Shown: positions 30,311-38,910, counted from the stretch's first letter. The stretch: DNA of 64,000 bases from Rhodococcus sp. Z13 (GCF_025837095.1 NZ_CP107551.1:3652668-3716667), one strand, 5' to 3'. Translations and numbers: made by a program. The notes: generated by a model from the sequence alone, not told the origin.

Positions 30311-31346
30311 GGGCCTCGACCTCCAGCAGGGTCTCGTCGGCAGCGTTCTGCCCACCCGACGCCGTGCCACGGCTCTCGCTCGATGCCGTGCCACGGCTCT
30401 CACCCGATGCCGTGCCGCCGTGGGTGATGCGCGGGTCGATGAGGGGATAGAGCAGGTCGACGGCGAGGTTCACGAGCACGAACACCGTCGCCGAGAACAC
30501 GACGATGCCCTGCACGACCGGAATGTCCTGTGTCATCACCGCTGTCTGGGTGAGTCGCCCGATCCCGCTGCGGGAGAAGACGGTCTCGACCACCACGGAG
30601 CCGGCCAGCAGGTTGCCGACGACGACCCCGGCGATGGTGAACGCCGGGATGCTCGACAGTTTCAGGGCGTGCCGCGTCTGGATCCGCAACCGGGACGCAC
30701 CCTTCGCGCGGGCCGCCTCGATGAACGGCTGCCGCCAGGTGGTCTGCAGGCTGGTCGCGAGGACCTGGGCGATCACCGCACCGGTGGGCAGGGCGAGGGT
30801 GACGGCGGGAAGGATCACGTGTGCGATGCCCTGGTCTCCGAAGGCCGGAAAGAGCCGGAGTCGGAACGAGAACAGTTGCAACAGGAGCAGACCCACCCAG
30901 AAGGTCGGTACCGCCACACCGAGCGGCGGCAGGCAGAGCAACAGGTTCCGCAGCCACCCGAGGCGGGTGTAGGTGGCGAGGACGGCCAGTGCCGTGCCGA
31001 GTACCACCGCCAGGACCAGGGCGGTCACGGCGAGGACGAGGGTGCTCGGCAGGGCGGCGGCGATCGCATCGGTCACCTGCTGCCCGGTCGAGATGGACAT
31101 GCCGAGGTCACCCCGGACCGCGTTGCTCAGTGCGTGCCAGTACTGCACCCACACCGGCTGATCGAGGCCGTAGCGGGACTGGAGCTGTTCGATCGCGGCG
31201 GCGTCGACCGGGGTCCCGGCGTCGGCACCGGCGGCGATGCTCACCGGGTCGGACGGCAGCAGGTAGAGCACCGCGAACGACACCGTGAACGCCGCCCAGA
31301 GCACACCGACGGCCTGGAGTATGCGGGATCCGAGGTAACGCAGCAC
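30303..31346 (-). CDS. Oligopeptide-type ABC transporter permease (DppB-like) with repeat tail
   Basis: The 347-residue protein has six transmembrane helices, the YGLDQPVWVQYWHALSNAVRGDLGMS motif of DppB/OppB, and the cytoplasmic EAA loop EAARAKGASRLRIQTRHALK. The last 30 residues are unusual: after the final helix (LLYPLIDPRITHGG) comes a hydrophilic tail built on imperfect repeats of GTASGESR (three copies, from a 24-bp DNA repeat at about 30357-30418). The tail is not needed for the fold, and its role is unknown. It is the second gene of the operon. Confidence 0.92.
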   Translation of the reverse strand: MLRYLGSRILQAVGVLWAAFTVSFAVLYLLPSDPVSIAAGADAGTPVDAAAIEQLQSRYGLDQPVWVQYWHALSNAVRGDLGMSISTGQQVTDAIAAALPSTLVLAVTALVLAVVLGTALAVLATYTRLGWLRNLLLCLPPLGVAVPTFWVGLLLLQLFSFRLRLFPAFGDQGIAHVILPAVTLALPTGAVIAQVLATSLQTTWRQPFIEAARAKGASRLRIQTRHALKLSSIPAFTIAGVVVGNLLAGSVVVETVFSRSGIGRLTQTAVMTQDIPVVQGIVVFSATVFVLVNLAVDLLYPLIDPRITHGGTASGESRGTASSESRGTASGGQNAADETLLEVEARV

Positions 31347-31349
31347 GAT

Positions 31350-32999
31350 CTACTCGCTCAGCCAGGTGTCGAAGAACTGGAGCCGGGCCGAGGCCTCGAA
31401 CTTCAGGTCGGCCACGTTCGGGCCGGCGCCGATGGCCTGCGACAGTTCGACGGTGGGGATCCACAGGCCGTTGTCGAGGACGAGCTGCTGCGCCTGGCCG
31501 ATGAGTTCGGCGCGGGCCGCGGGGTCGGTCGTGGACAGCTGACGGTTCAGCACGTCGTCGAGCTCGGGGATGGGGCCGCGCTTGTTGAGGTTGCGGCCCT
31601 CGAGGCCGAAGGCGGTGCGTAGGATGTCGCCGTCGGCGCGGGTGCTGTTGTAGTAGTTCGACTCGTAGTCGCCCGAGTTCTGCCGCGCCGTGGATTCCGG
31701 GGTGGAGACGAGGTCGAGCTGCAGGTCGATGCCCACCGCCCGCAGCTGCTGCTGCACCAGTTCGAGGATGGCCTGGTTACCGGCGAAGACGGAGCTGAAC
31801 AGCACGGGGAAGCTCAGGCGCTGCCCGTCCTTGACGCGGATCCCGTCCGGGCCGGGCACCCAGCCCGCCTCGTCGAGGATCTGCTGGGCCTTCGCCGGGT
31901 CGTAGGTGACCTCGTCGAGTTCGACGTAACCGGGGGTCGCGGAGGCGAGAGTGCCGGTCGCCGGACGGAAGTCCGGGCCGAGGACGGTGTCGACGAGTTC
32001 CTGCCGGTCGATCGCCGGGACGAGCGCGCTGCGTACGGCCGGGTCGGCGAGGACACCGCGGCCGACGTTGGGCTGGAAACCGAACGGGAGGCCGGGATTC
32101 GGGGTGGTGAGGATGCGGCCGCCCGTGCCTTCGATCTGCGGGGCGTCCTGCGGCAGCGCGTCGGAGACGGCGTCGAGCTGACCCGAGGCGAGCGAGCCGG
32201 TGCGGACACCGGATTCGGGGACGATGGTGAACTCGATGCGGTCCAGATAGGCCTCGCCGTCGTGGCCGAACGCCTCGGAACCCCACGCGTAGCCGGTGCG
32301 CTTGACGAGGGTGGCCGACTTGTCCTGCTGGTAGTCCTCGAAGACGAACGGGCCGGTGCCCGACAGTTCACCTGCGCAACGTTCCTCGGCGCTCTTGGCG
32401 GTGTCGGCGTCGGAGAGGAGGCCGAGCTGCACGGTGGCGGTGGCCTGCAGGAAGGGTGCGTTCGGGGCGGAGAAGTTCACCTGGGCGGTGCGGTCGTCGA
32501 CGACGGTGGTGCCGGTGTACCCGGCGAGATAGCCGACGGCCGAGGGTGCCTTCACACCACCGAGGGTGTTCACGATCGCGTCGAAGTTCTTCTTCACGGA
32601 CTCGGCGGTGAACGGGGTGCCGTCGCTGAACGTCACGCCGTCCTTCAGCCGGAAGGTGAACTGCGTGCCGTCCTCGTTCGACTCCCAGCTCTCGGCCAGC
32701 CACGGCACGATCTCGCCGGTCGCCGGGTCCTGGTCGGTGAGCGAGTCGACGACCTGCCGGACGACGTAGATGGTCTGGTTGGTGCCGGACTGCGCCGGAT
32801 CCGCGCAGGTGGGTGCCTGCGACAGGCCGTAACGCAGGGTGCCGCCGGGCTGCGGGTCGCCGGTGGGGGCCGAACCGGCCTCGGTGCCGGCACCGCACGC
32901 GGTCAGCGCGGCCGCCAGCACGGCGGTCGCGGCGGTGGTGGTGGCGAACCGGGACGCGGAAGAGGAGAGGGACAACGACGTGCTCCGTGATCTGGGCAT
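31350..32999 (-). CDS. Extracellular solute-binding lipoprotein, family 5
   Basis: The 549-residue binding protein delivers peptide-like or metal-chelate cargo to the adjacent Dpp-type importer. It has a lipoprotein signal (AAALTACGAG lipobox) and the family-5 core: GGTLRYGLSQAPTCADPAQSG, VVDSLTDQDPATGEIVPWLAESWE, FRLKDGVTFSDGTPFTAESVKKNFD and EYDEVTYDPAKAQQILDEAGW-like segments. The longest frame starts at ATG 32999 without a good ribosome-binding site. TTG 32975, with GGAG 7 bases upstream, is a credible shorter start. It is the first gene of the 8-gene operon, about 55-80 bases downstream of a predicted promoter. Confidence 0.92.
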   Translation of the reverse strand: MPRSRSTSLSLSSSASRFATTTAATAVLAAALTACGAGTEAGSAPTGDPQPGGTLRYGLSQAPTCADPAQSGTNQTIYVVRQVVDSLTDQDPATGEIVPWLAESWESNEDGTQFTFRLKDGVTFSDGTPFTAESVKKNFDAIVNTLGGVKAPSAVGYLAGYTGTTVVDDRTAQVNFSAPNAPFLQATATVQLGLLSDADTAKSAEERCAGELSGTGPFVFEDYQQDKSATLVKRTGYAWGSEAFGHDGEAYLDRIEFTIVPESGVRTGSLASGQLDAVSDALPQDAPQIEGTGGRILTTPNPGLPFGFQPNVGRGVLADPAVRSALVPAIDRQELVDTVLGPDFRPATGTLASATPGYVELDEVTYDPAKAQQILDEAGWVPGPDGIRVKDGQRLSFPVLFSSVFAGNQAILELVQQQLRAVGIDLQLDLVSTPESTARQNSGDYESNYYNSTRADGDILRTAFGLEGRNLNKRGPIPELDDVLNRQLSTTDPAARAELIGQAQQLVLDNGLWIPTVELSQAIGAGPNVADLKFEASARLQFFDTWLSE

Positions 33000-33061
33000 G
33001 GCACCGGGGCATCACGCGGATGCGATACCGCGGTGCGTGGGAGGGTCAGGGTCGTGGCTCG

Positions 33062-33102
33062 AGGTTACGGAGCCGACGGTGGGAGGCATACCTTTTCTCT
33101 CA
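33062..33102 (-). promoter_or_regulatory. Predicted promoter of the 8-gene operon with shared upstream motif
   Basis: On the minus strand TGAGAGAAAAGGT (33102-33090) is followed after exactly 22 bases by TAACCT (33067-33062), which fits the TANNNT -10 consensus. The same motif, spacing and -10 type recur upstream of the second sulfur operon at 38911-38951. Transcription would begin near 33055. Confidence 0.6.
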
Positions 33103-33137
33103 CCGCGATCGGAAGGGTTCCCTGCGGCGAGAACGCC

Positions 33138-34184
33138 TCAGGCGGGGACGGGGTTGCGATGCGGTACGGTCGCCCGCAGGACGGGCGCGACCTCGGCCTG
33201 GAACAGTTCGAGGCTCGCCCGGTACTCGGCCTCGGTGAGGCCGCCGCGGTCGGCGGTGACGTGCATGACCTCGTGCCCGAACCGCTCGTGGTAGCGGAGC
33301 ACCTTGTCGATCACCTGCTGCGGGCTGCCGATGAGCGCGGAGGAGCGTTCGACGAAGTCCTCGATCGTCTCGAAGACGACGGGTAGCCCACTCTGCCTCG
33401 CGAATTCGAGCCGTTGCTCGAACAGTGGCCGGTACCGTTCGACGGCCTCCTGCGAGGTCGGCGCGACGTAGAGGCCGGCGGTGCCGGCCCCGATCCGCGC
33501 CGCCGCGGGATCGTGCCCGTAGGCGACCCAGCGTTCCCGGTAGTGGTCGATGAGCTCGGCGTACGGCTCGATGGGGTTGGTGAGGTTGGCGGAGAAGATC
33601 GGGTCGCCGTACTGCGCGGCCAGATCGACGGATTCGCGGCTGGTAGCGCTGCCGTGCCAGATGGTCGGGCGCTTCTGCAGCGGGCGCGGCACGGTGACGG
33701 CGTCGGACAGTGGCGGCCGGAACCGGCCCTCCCAGGTCACCGTCTCGTTCTCCCACAGAGCCCGGAACAGTCCGTAGCCTTCGCGGTTGCGGTCCCACTG
33801 ATCCTCGGTGGTGACGTGGAACAGCTCGGCCTGGGCGGTGCCGTTGCCCTTGCCGATCATCAACTGCAGGCGGCCGCCGGACAGGTTGTCGAGGGTCGAG
33901 TAGTCCTCGAACGCCCGCACCGGGTCGAGCAGGCTCAACGTCGTGACGCCCGTCCACAGTTCGAGGGTGCTGGTGCGGGCTGCGATGTTGCTCAGCACCA
34001 CCGGTGGCGCCGACGCCAGGAACGGCTTCTCGTGTCGCTCCCCCACCGCGAAGCCTTCGAAGCCGAGCTGTTCGGCGAACACCGCGGTATCGACGACCTC
34101 GCGCAGCCGTTCGGCCGGGGAGACCAGCTCGCCGGTGACGGGATCGGGTTGGTGGATGATCAGGCTCAGCAGCAGGAACTTCAC
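33138..34184 (-). CDS. LLM-class flavin-dependent oxidoreductase (alkanal-monooxygenase-like)
   Basis: The 348-residue luciferase-fold enzyme starts KFLLLSLIIHQPDPVTGE. It carries FAEQLGFEGFAVGERHEKPFLASAPPVVL, WTGVTTLSLLDPVRAFEDYSTLDNLSGGRLQLMIGKGNG and PTIWHGSATSRESVDLAAQYGDP. It is the last gene of the 6-gene operon behind the SAM riboswitch. Its stop codon lies 138 bases before the next operon's first gene. GNAT plus LLM monooxygenase plus polar amino-acid ABC importer parallels the Bacillus YxeK/YxeL/YxeMNO pathway for S-(2-succino)cysteine. A C-S bond cleaving oxygenase is therefore a reasonable inference. Confidence 0.9.
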   Translation of the reverse strand: MKFLLLSLIIHQPDPVTGELVSPAERLREVVDTAVFAEQLGFEGFAVGERHEKPFLASAPPVVLSNIAARTSTLELWTGVTTLSLLDPVRAFEDYSTLDNLSGGRLQLMIGKGNGTAQAELFHVTTEDQWDRNREGYGLFRALWENETVTWEGRFRPPLSDAVTVPRPLQKRPTIWHGSATSRESVDLAAQYGDPIFSANLTNPIEPYAELIDHYRERWVAYGHDPAAARIGAGTAGLYVAPTSQEAVERYRPLFEQRLEFARQSGLPVVFETIEDFVERSSALIGSPQQVIDKVLRYHERFGHEVMHVTADRGGLTEAEYRASLELFQAEVAPVLRATVPHRNPVPA

Positions 34185-34687
34185 GCGGAGGCCGCCTTTC
34201 GGACGAGGTGCTTCTCGAAGGGATGCGGGCCGATCTCCTCGGCCGGCTTCCGGGGGTCGAACAGTGCGGTGTAGCCGGCCGCGAGGTACAGGGCGACCGC
34301 TTCGGGCTGCCGCCATCCGGTGGTGAGGTAGATGCGGGTGTAACCCCGCTGCGCCGCTTCGGCTTCGAGTTCTTCGAGGACGATGCGGCCGAGACCACGG
34401 CGACGGTGGTGCCGCGACGTCCAGATCCGTTTCAGCTCGGCGGTGTCCGCGTCGTAACGCTGGAAGGCGCCACCCGCGACGGGGGTGCCGTCCTCGACGA
34501 GGACGAGGAGCGCACCGTCGGGCGGCGCGAACCGGTCCTCCGGGTAGGTGGTGAGACTTTCGTACTGTTCCTCGAAGGGCCGCTCGTAGCGGGTGCTGTA
34601 CTCGACGGCGAGTTCCTCGAGCAGCGGCGCGGCGAGCGGGTCGTCCTGCCGCACCGCGCGCACCTCGAGCCGGCGGGTACCGCTCAC
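34181..34687 (-). CDS. GNAT-family N-acetyltransferase
   Basis: The 168-residue acetyltransferase shows GALLVLVEDGTPVAGGAF, the acetyl-CoA loop AELKRIWTSRHHRRRGLGRIVLEELE, and the C-terminal YTRIYLTTGWRQPEAVALYLAAGYTALFD. Its stop overlaps the LLM start and its ATG overlaps the oxidoreductase stop, so it is fully coupled. In the analogous Bacillus salvage operons a GNAT acetylates the amino group of the S-modified cysteine before oxidation. That role is inferred here from context only. Confidence 0.9.
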   Translation of the reverse strand: MSGTRRLEVRAVRQDDPLAAPLLEELAVEYSTRYERPFEEQYESLTTYPEDRFAPPDGALLVLVEDGTPVAGGAFQRYDADTAELKRIWTSRHHRRRGLGRIVLEELEAEAAQRGYTRIYLTTGWRQPEAVALYLAAGYTALFDPRKPAEEIGPHPFEKHLVRKAASA

Positions 34688-35817
34688 GAGACCCCCACCT
34701 GCTGGCGGCTGCCGAACCGGAACGGTTCGGGAGCGGTGGCGATGCCGTCCGCGAGGTCGGCGACGAGTTCACCGATGGCGGGGCCGAATTTGAAGCCGTG
34801 CCCGGAGAATCCGGCCGCGACGGTCACGGTTCCGGTGCGGTCGACGACGAAGTTCGAGTCCGGGGTCGTCGTGTAGAGGCAGGTGTCCACTCTGGCACTG
34901 TCGGCATCCACTCCCGGAAGCCACGTCCGCGCGTACTCGACGAGCCGCTCCACACCGCCGGGGTCGGCGACGAAACTGCGGGTGTCGGGATCGACCTGCG
35001 GCCCGGTGCCGTGCTCCCCGATCTTGATGCCGTCGATGGAACCGAGCCCGTAGATCCCCTCCCCCGTGAGCTGCGCGCCGCGGTGGTGGACGAAGCTGGG
35101 CCAGTCGGCGTCCGAGACCGGCACGAAGTGCGCGGGTTGCTCCTGCGTGGTGCGCAGCGGCGGCAGCACGGGACGGGCGGTGAGGTCCGCGGCGTCGAGC
35201 AGGGTGCGGGTCCATGCCCCGGCCGCGACGACGACGTGCCGTGCGTAGATCACGGTGTCGTCGAGGACGACCTCGACCCCGCCGGTGGTCTCGCGGATCA
35301 GCCGCACGCCGCTGGTGTGTCGGACCTCGGCTCCGGCATCGGCCGCCGCCTGCTGGAGTGCGGCGACGGCCCGGTCGGCGTGCAGCCGTCCCGCGTCGGG
35401 GTGGAACAGCACGGTGGTGTCGAATCGGATTCCCGGCCAGCGCTGTTCCGCTTGGTCGGGGGTGAGGAGGGTGTGGTCGATGCCGAGTTCGGTCAGCGAC
35501 CTCGCCTTGGCGTGCACGGCGTCGGGCAGGCCGTGGTCGACCGCGCCGGTGAGGTCGAGCAACCGGGTGCCGGTGGTCTCCTCGAGCTGCCGCCACAGCG
35601 GCAGCGCGCGGGCCGCGAGGGCCGTGTGGAACTGCCCGTCGTAGGCCTGCCGGTAGATGCGGGAGCTGCCGTGCGAGGCTCCCCGGTGGTGGCCGCGCTC
35701 GAACTGTTCGAGCAGGGTCACCCGGCGGCCGCGTGCCGCCAGTCGCCAGGCGGCCGCCGATCCCATGACACCGCCGCCGACGATCACGACGTCGACCGGT
35801 CCGTTGACGCGAGACAT
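34684..35817 (-). CDS. FAD-dependent amine oxidase, sarcosine oxidase / N-methyltryptophan oxidase (SolA) type
   Basis: The 377-residue flavoprotein has the N-terminal Rossmann motif VVIVGGGVMGSAAAWRLAARG, then LLEQFERGHHRGASHGSSRIYRQAY (diagnostic of the monomeric sarcosine oxidase/SolA group), a central VVVAAGAWTRTLL and the C-terminal CLYTTTPDSNFVVDRT followed by AAGFSGHGFKFGPAIGELVADL. Family members oxidise secondary or N-methylated amino acids; the conserved substrate-binding and FAD-linking regions look intact. Within a sulfur-regulated operon it may deaminate or demethylate the imported amino acid (inference). Confidence 0.92.
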   Translation of the reverse strand: MSRVNGPVDVVIVGGGVMGSAAAWRLAARGRRVTLLEQFERGHHRGASHGSSRIYRQAYDGQFHTALAARALPLWRQLEETTGTRLLDLTGAVDHGLPDAVHAKARSLTELGIDHTLLTPDQAEQRWPGIRFDTTVLFHPDAGRLHADRAVAALQQAAADAGAEVRHTSGVRLIRETTGGVEVVLDDTVIYARHVVVAAGAWTRTLLDAADLTARPVLPPLRTTQEQPAHFVPVSDADWPSFVHHRGAQLTGEGIYGLGSIDGIKIGEHGTGPQVDPDTRSFVADPGGVERLVEYARTWLPGVDADSARVDTCLYTTTPDSNFVVDRTGTVTVAAGFSGHGFKFGPAIGELVADLADGIATAPEPFRFGSRQQVGVS

Positions 35818-35840
35818 GATGTATCCCCGAGTTTTTCCGA

Positions 35841-36809
35841 CTAGGAGGTCTTGGGCAGGCCGGGCGGGTTGATCCGCGAGACCTCGATGGCTTCGCTGGT
35901 GATGCCCCACCGTTCGAGAACCTGTGCGTAGGTGCCGTTCTCGATGATGTGGTTGATGGCCTCGTTGATCGCCTCGATCAGGCCGTTGTCCTTCTTCGTC
36001 AGCACCGCGATCTCCCCCTGCAGGTCGAGTCCGGCGCCGGAGAAGGTGCCGGCGACCTCGGTCTCGCCGGATTGCAGGGCGTGGAAGGCCGAGGTCGGGT
36101 TCGGCCCGACGTACGCGTCGATGCGGCCGGAGCCGAGGGCGAGGTAGTAGTCGACGGCGTTCTGGTAGTAGAGGATCTCGGCGGGTGCGAGGCCGGCGGC
36201 GATGTTCTGCTCGTTCCACTCGACGAGCAGCGCCTCCTGGTTGGTGCCGGAGCCGACACCGACCTTCAGTCCGGCGATGTCCTCCGGGCCTTCGAAGGTG
36301 ATGCCACTGTCCTTCTTCACCTCCACGGCGAGACTGTCGAGGCGGTAGGTGGCGAAGTCGTACTTCTCCTTGCGTTCCTCGGTGACGGTGACGTTGGAGA
36401 TGAACAGGTCGGCCTCACCGGAGTCGATGCGCACGAAGTTCTGCGCCCAGTCCGCGGCGGTGAGTTCGACGTCGAGGTCGAGGACGTTGCCGATGAGATG
36501 GGCGAAGTCGGTTTCCGAACCGATGATCGTCGCGTCGTCGTCGGCGTAGAAGCGCAGCGGTGGGACGGTACCGGCCGACCCGGTGACGACGAGGGTGCCG
36601 CGGTCGCGGATGTCCTGGGGTACCTTGGCGGCGATTTCCTCGACCGGTTCGGTGGTGATGCGGTTCTGGTCCGCGGTGAGGTTGTAGCCGGCGTCGGTGG
36701 CCGCGTCGGCCTCGGCGGTGGGTCCGGAGCTGCAGGCCGTGGTGCCCAGGAGAGCGAAAGCGGCCAGGGCCGAGGCGAACACGCGTGCCCGGCGGGTGGA
36801 AGCGAACAT
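35841..36809 (-). CDS. Polar amino-acid-binding lipoprotein (family 3)
   Basis: The 322-residue solute-binding protein has a signal peptide ending in LLGTTAC (lipobox) and the family-3 fold: RDRGTLVVTGSAGTVPPLRFYADD, SETDFAHLIGNVLDLDVELTAADW, DLFISNVTVTEERKEKYDFATYR, DIAGLKVGVGSGTNQEALL and YYLALGSGRIDAYVGPN. The ligand is probably an amino acid or a modified amino acid. It belongs with the permease and ATPase genes just upstream (35-base gap). Confidence 0.93.
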   Translation of the reverse strand: MFASTRRARVFASALAAFALLGTTACSSGPTAEADAATDAGYNLTADQNRITTEPVEEIAAKVPQDIRDRGTLVVTGSAGTVPPLRFYADDDATIIGSETDFAHLIGNVLDLDVELTAADWAQNFVRIDSGEADLFISNVTVTEERKEKYDFATYRLDSLAVEVKKDSGITFEGPEDIAGLKVGVGSGTNQEALLVEWNEQNIAAGLAPAEILYYQNAVDYYLALGSGRIDAYVGPNPTSAFHALQSGETEVAGTFSGAGLDLQGEIAVLTKKDNGLIEAINEAINHIIENGTYAQVLERWGITSEAIEVSRINPPGLPKTS

Positions 36810-36844
36810 CGGTACCTTCTCGAATGCGTAGGGGGAAAGGGATG

Positions 36845-37627
36845 TCAGAGAACGCGGGACAGGAATGCCGCGGTGCGTTCGTGTTTCGGGTGGTCGAGGA
36901 CGTCCCGGGGTGGGCCCTGTTCGACGATGACGCCGCCGTCCATGAACACGACGGTGTCGGCGACCTCGCGGGCGAAACCGATCTCGTGGGTGACGATCAC
37001 GAGGGTCGCGCCGTCGAGGGACAGGTCACGGATGACGTCGAGCACCTCACCGACGAGTTCCGGGTCGAGCGCCGAGGTGGGTTCGTCGAAGAGGATCACC
37101 GCCGGTCGCAGTGCCAGCGCACGGGCGATGGCCACGCGCTGTTGCTGCCCGCCGGACAGTTGCTTCGGGTAGTCGTGGAGCTTGTCGCCGACGCCCACCC
37201 GCTCGAGCAGCGCGCGGGCCTCCGTCTCGACCTCGGCGCGGTCGCGTCCCTGCGCCGAGACGGGTGCCTCGACGACGTTCTCCAGCACCGTCAGGTGCGG
37301 GAAGAGGTTGAAGTTCTGGAACACGAACCCGATCCGGGAGCGCTGCCGGAGGATGTCGCGGGCCCGCAACTCGTGGAGTTTGTCGCCGCGCCGCTTGTAA
37401 CCGATCAGTTCACCGTCGATGCGCACGGTGCCCCGGTCCACCTTCTCGAGGTGGTTGAGGGTGCGCAGCAGGGTGGACTTCCCGGATCCGGACGGGCCGA
37501 GGATCACCGTCACGGTGCCCCTGCGCAACTGCAGGTCGATGCCTTTGAGGACCTCGTTGGCACCGAAGGACTTGTGGACACCGCGCACGTCGACGACGTG
37601 GTCGACGTCGTCCCGGGTGGCGGTCAT
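36845..37627 (-). CDS. Polar amino-acid ABC transporter ATP-binding protein
   Basis: The 260-residue ATPase has Walker [17 protein letters not shown], the signature [17 protein letters not shown], Walker [21 protein letters not shown] and switch [13 protein letters not shown], all typical of the GlnQ/TcyN class. About 20 residues ([19 protein letters not shown]) extend the loop after the first strands, as in several cystine/S-compound transporters. The ATG overlaps the permease stop (ATGA). Confidence 0.95.
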   Translation of the reverse strand: MTATRDDVDHVVDVRGVHKSFGANEVLKGIDLQLRRGTVTVILGPSGSGKSTLLRTLNHLEKVDRGTVRIDGELIGYKRRGDKLHELRARDILRQRSRIGFVFQNFNLFPHLTVLENVVEAPVSAQGRDRAEVETEARALLERVGVGDKLHDYPKQLSGGQQQRVAIARALALRPAVILFDEPTSALDPELVGEVLDVIRDLSLDGATLVIVTHEIGFAREVADTVVFMDGGVIVEQGPPRDVLDHPKHERTAAFLSRVL

Positions 37628-38595
37628 CGGGTCGCTCCCCGGGGTGCGCCGATGCCGCCGTCGCGGATCTCGCGGTACCGGGCGACGACCCGCTGCCAGG
37701 GGGTGGGAGGCAGTTCGCGGGCCGCACCGCGGGCGTAGTACCGCTCGACGTAGTACTGCCCGATCGAGAGCAGCGTGGTCAGGACGATGTACCAGACGGT
37801 CGCGACCATGAGCATGGGCACCACCCGACCGGTGCGACCGAAGATGACCTGGACCTGATAGAACAGTTCGGCGATCGCCATCGTGGAGACGATGGAGGTG
37901 CCCTTGAACAGGCTGATCACCTCGTTGGCGGCGTTCGGGAGGATCGCGCGCATCGCCTGCGGCAGCACGATCTTCACGAACTGGCGGCGTCGCGGGATGC
38001 CGAGGGCGTTGGCCGCTTCGATCTGGCCGTGGTCGACGGAGATGATGCCGGCGCGGATGATCTCGGCGGAGTAGGCCGCCTGGTGCAGGGCCAGACCGAT
38101 CACGGCGGCGGTGAACCCGGAGATCACGCCGGAGACACCGAACTCGAAGAAGGCCGGCCCGAACGGGATTCCGATGCTGAGCGTCTGGTACAGGTACGCG
38201 ATGTTGAACCAGAACAGCAGCTGGACGATGAGCGGGATGGATCGGAACGCCCAGATGTAGGTCCACGAGATGACCTGCAGCACCGGGTTGTTCGACAAAC
38301 GCCCGATCGCCAGCAGCACACCGAGCGCGAAGCCCAGTACCGTGCCCCACAGGGTGAGCTTGATCGTCATCCACAGTGCGGACAGCACCGAGGAGGCGGT
38401 GAAGTACTGCGCGAAGGTCGCCCAGTCCCAGCCGGGATTGGTGATCAGGCCGTGGACGAACTGGGCGGCGACGACGAGTACCGCGATGCTGATCACCCAG
38501 CGCCAGGGATGCCAGGTGCGGGCGACGACGAGGTTGTCGTCGTCACGAGGGTCGATCGTCGCGTCGTCGACGCGGATGTCGGTCGGCGCGCTCAT
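37624..38595 (-). CDS. Polar amino-acid ABC transporter permease
   Basis: The 323-residue permease has a first hydrophobic helix at about 33-50 ([18 protein letters not shown]), followed by a HisM/GlnP-type five-helix core. It includes [27 protein letters not shown] and the EAA loop [31 protein letters not shown]. As first gene of the 6-gene operon it follows the leader peptide by about 130 bases. The long N-terminal cytoplasmic extension is a common variant. Confidence 0.94.
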   Translation of the reverse strand: MSAPTDIRVDDATIDPRDDDNLVVARTWHPWRWVISIAVLVVAAQFVHGLITNPGWDWATFAQYFTASSVLSALWMTIKLTLWGTVLGFALGVLLAIGRLSNNPVLQVISWTYIWAFRSIPLIVQLLFWFNIAYLYQTLSIGIPFGPAFFEFGVSGVISGFTAAVIGLALHQAAYSAEIIRAGIISVDHGQIEAANALGIPRRRQFVKIVLPQAMRAILPNAANEVISLFKGTSIVSTMAIAELFYQVQVIFGRTGRVVPMLMVATVWYIVLTTLLSIGQYYVERYYARGAARELPPTPWQRVVARYREIRDGGIGAPRGATR

Positions 38596-38653
38596 CGCGA
38601 CGTCCTGCGGACAGCAGACATCGTGGGAACCTTTCGGGAATGCGAGGGGACGC

Positions 38654-38692
38654 GTGCGCCCGGCCCGTCCCCCGCGAGCGGGGCGGGCACAC
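38654..38692 (-). promoter_or_regulatory. Attenuator-like hairpin between leader peptide and permease gene
   Basis: On the minus strand GTGTGCCCG (38692-38684) pairs with CGGGCGCAC (38662-38654). The loop region holds a second stem, CCCCGC/GCGGGG. It lies 33 bases after the leader stop and 58 bases before the permease start. No U-run follows, so a Rho-type or translational attenuation mechanism would be needed. Confidence 0.45.
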
Positions 38693-38724
38693 GAGAGCAG
38701 CAGGGGTCGTTCGGAGGTGGCGCG

Positions 38725-38805
38725 TCAGCGACACCGGCAGGACGCGCCGCGTCGCAGGTCGATGTGCCGGCGGCGCCACGAAGCGCGCTCGGTGCTGCGA
38801 GTCAT
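38725..38805 (-). CDS. Cysteine-ended regulatory leader peptide
   Basis: A 26-residue reading frame with an excellent GGAGG Shine-Dalgarno. Its core RRRHIDLRRGASCRCR matches the actinobacterial leader peptides (RRHIDL...C) known upstream of sulfur-metabolism genes. Two Cys codons lie in the last four codons before the stop. Ribosome stalling there under cysteine limitation would fit the cysteine-responsive attenuators described in mycobacteria. The Shine-Dalgarno overlaps the 3' P1 strand of the SAM riboswitch upstream, so leader translation can itself be SAM-gated. Confidence 0.85.
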   Translation of the reverse strand: MTRSTERASWRRRHIDLRRGASCRCR

Positions 38806-38814
38806 GTCCTGCCT

Positions 38815-38902
38815 CCATCGGTCCCGGCGGTAGCACCCGCACCCGCGCACGGGGGGTTGCTGCGGCGTCGTCGAGCCAGGTCTCTCGGCCGCTCTGGATG
38901 GT
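38815..38902 (-). promoter_or_regulatory. S-box (SAM-I-like) riboswitch, compact variant
   Basis: The minus strand carries the S-box core in order: P1 strand CCATC with CAGAGCGG, GAGAGACCTGGCTCGACGA, CGCCGCAGCAACC, a GC-rich P3 stem, GGTGCTACCGCC, and the closing P1 strand GATGG. Positions identical to classic SAM-I include AGAG..GG, GA.CTGGC.CGA.GA, GCAACC and GGTGC. The usual P4 stem after GGTGCTA is missing or very short, so this is a variant. P1's 3' strand (38819-38815) overlaps the leader Shine-Dalgarno (38816-38812). A transcript from the -10 at 38911-38916 would begin about 2 bases before P1. Confidence 0.82.
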
Positions 38903-38910
38903 CGCGGATC

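Noticed and set aside
33000-33137. A second SAM riboswitch or Cys leader peptide before the 8-gene operon
   Set aside because: No CTGGC..GCAACC..GGTGC series and no Cys-ended short frame with a Shine-Dalgarno; only the promoter motif is shared with the other operon.
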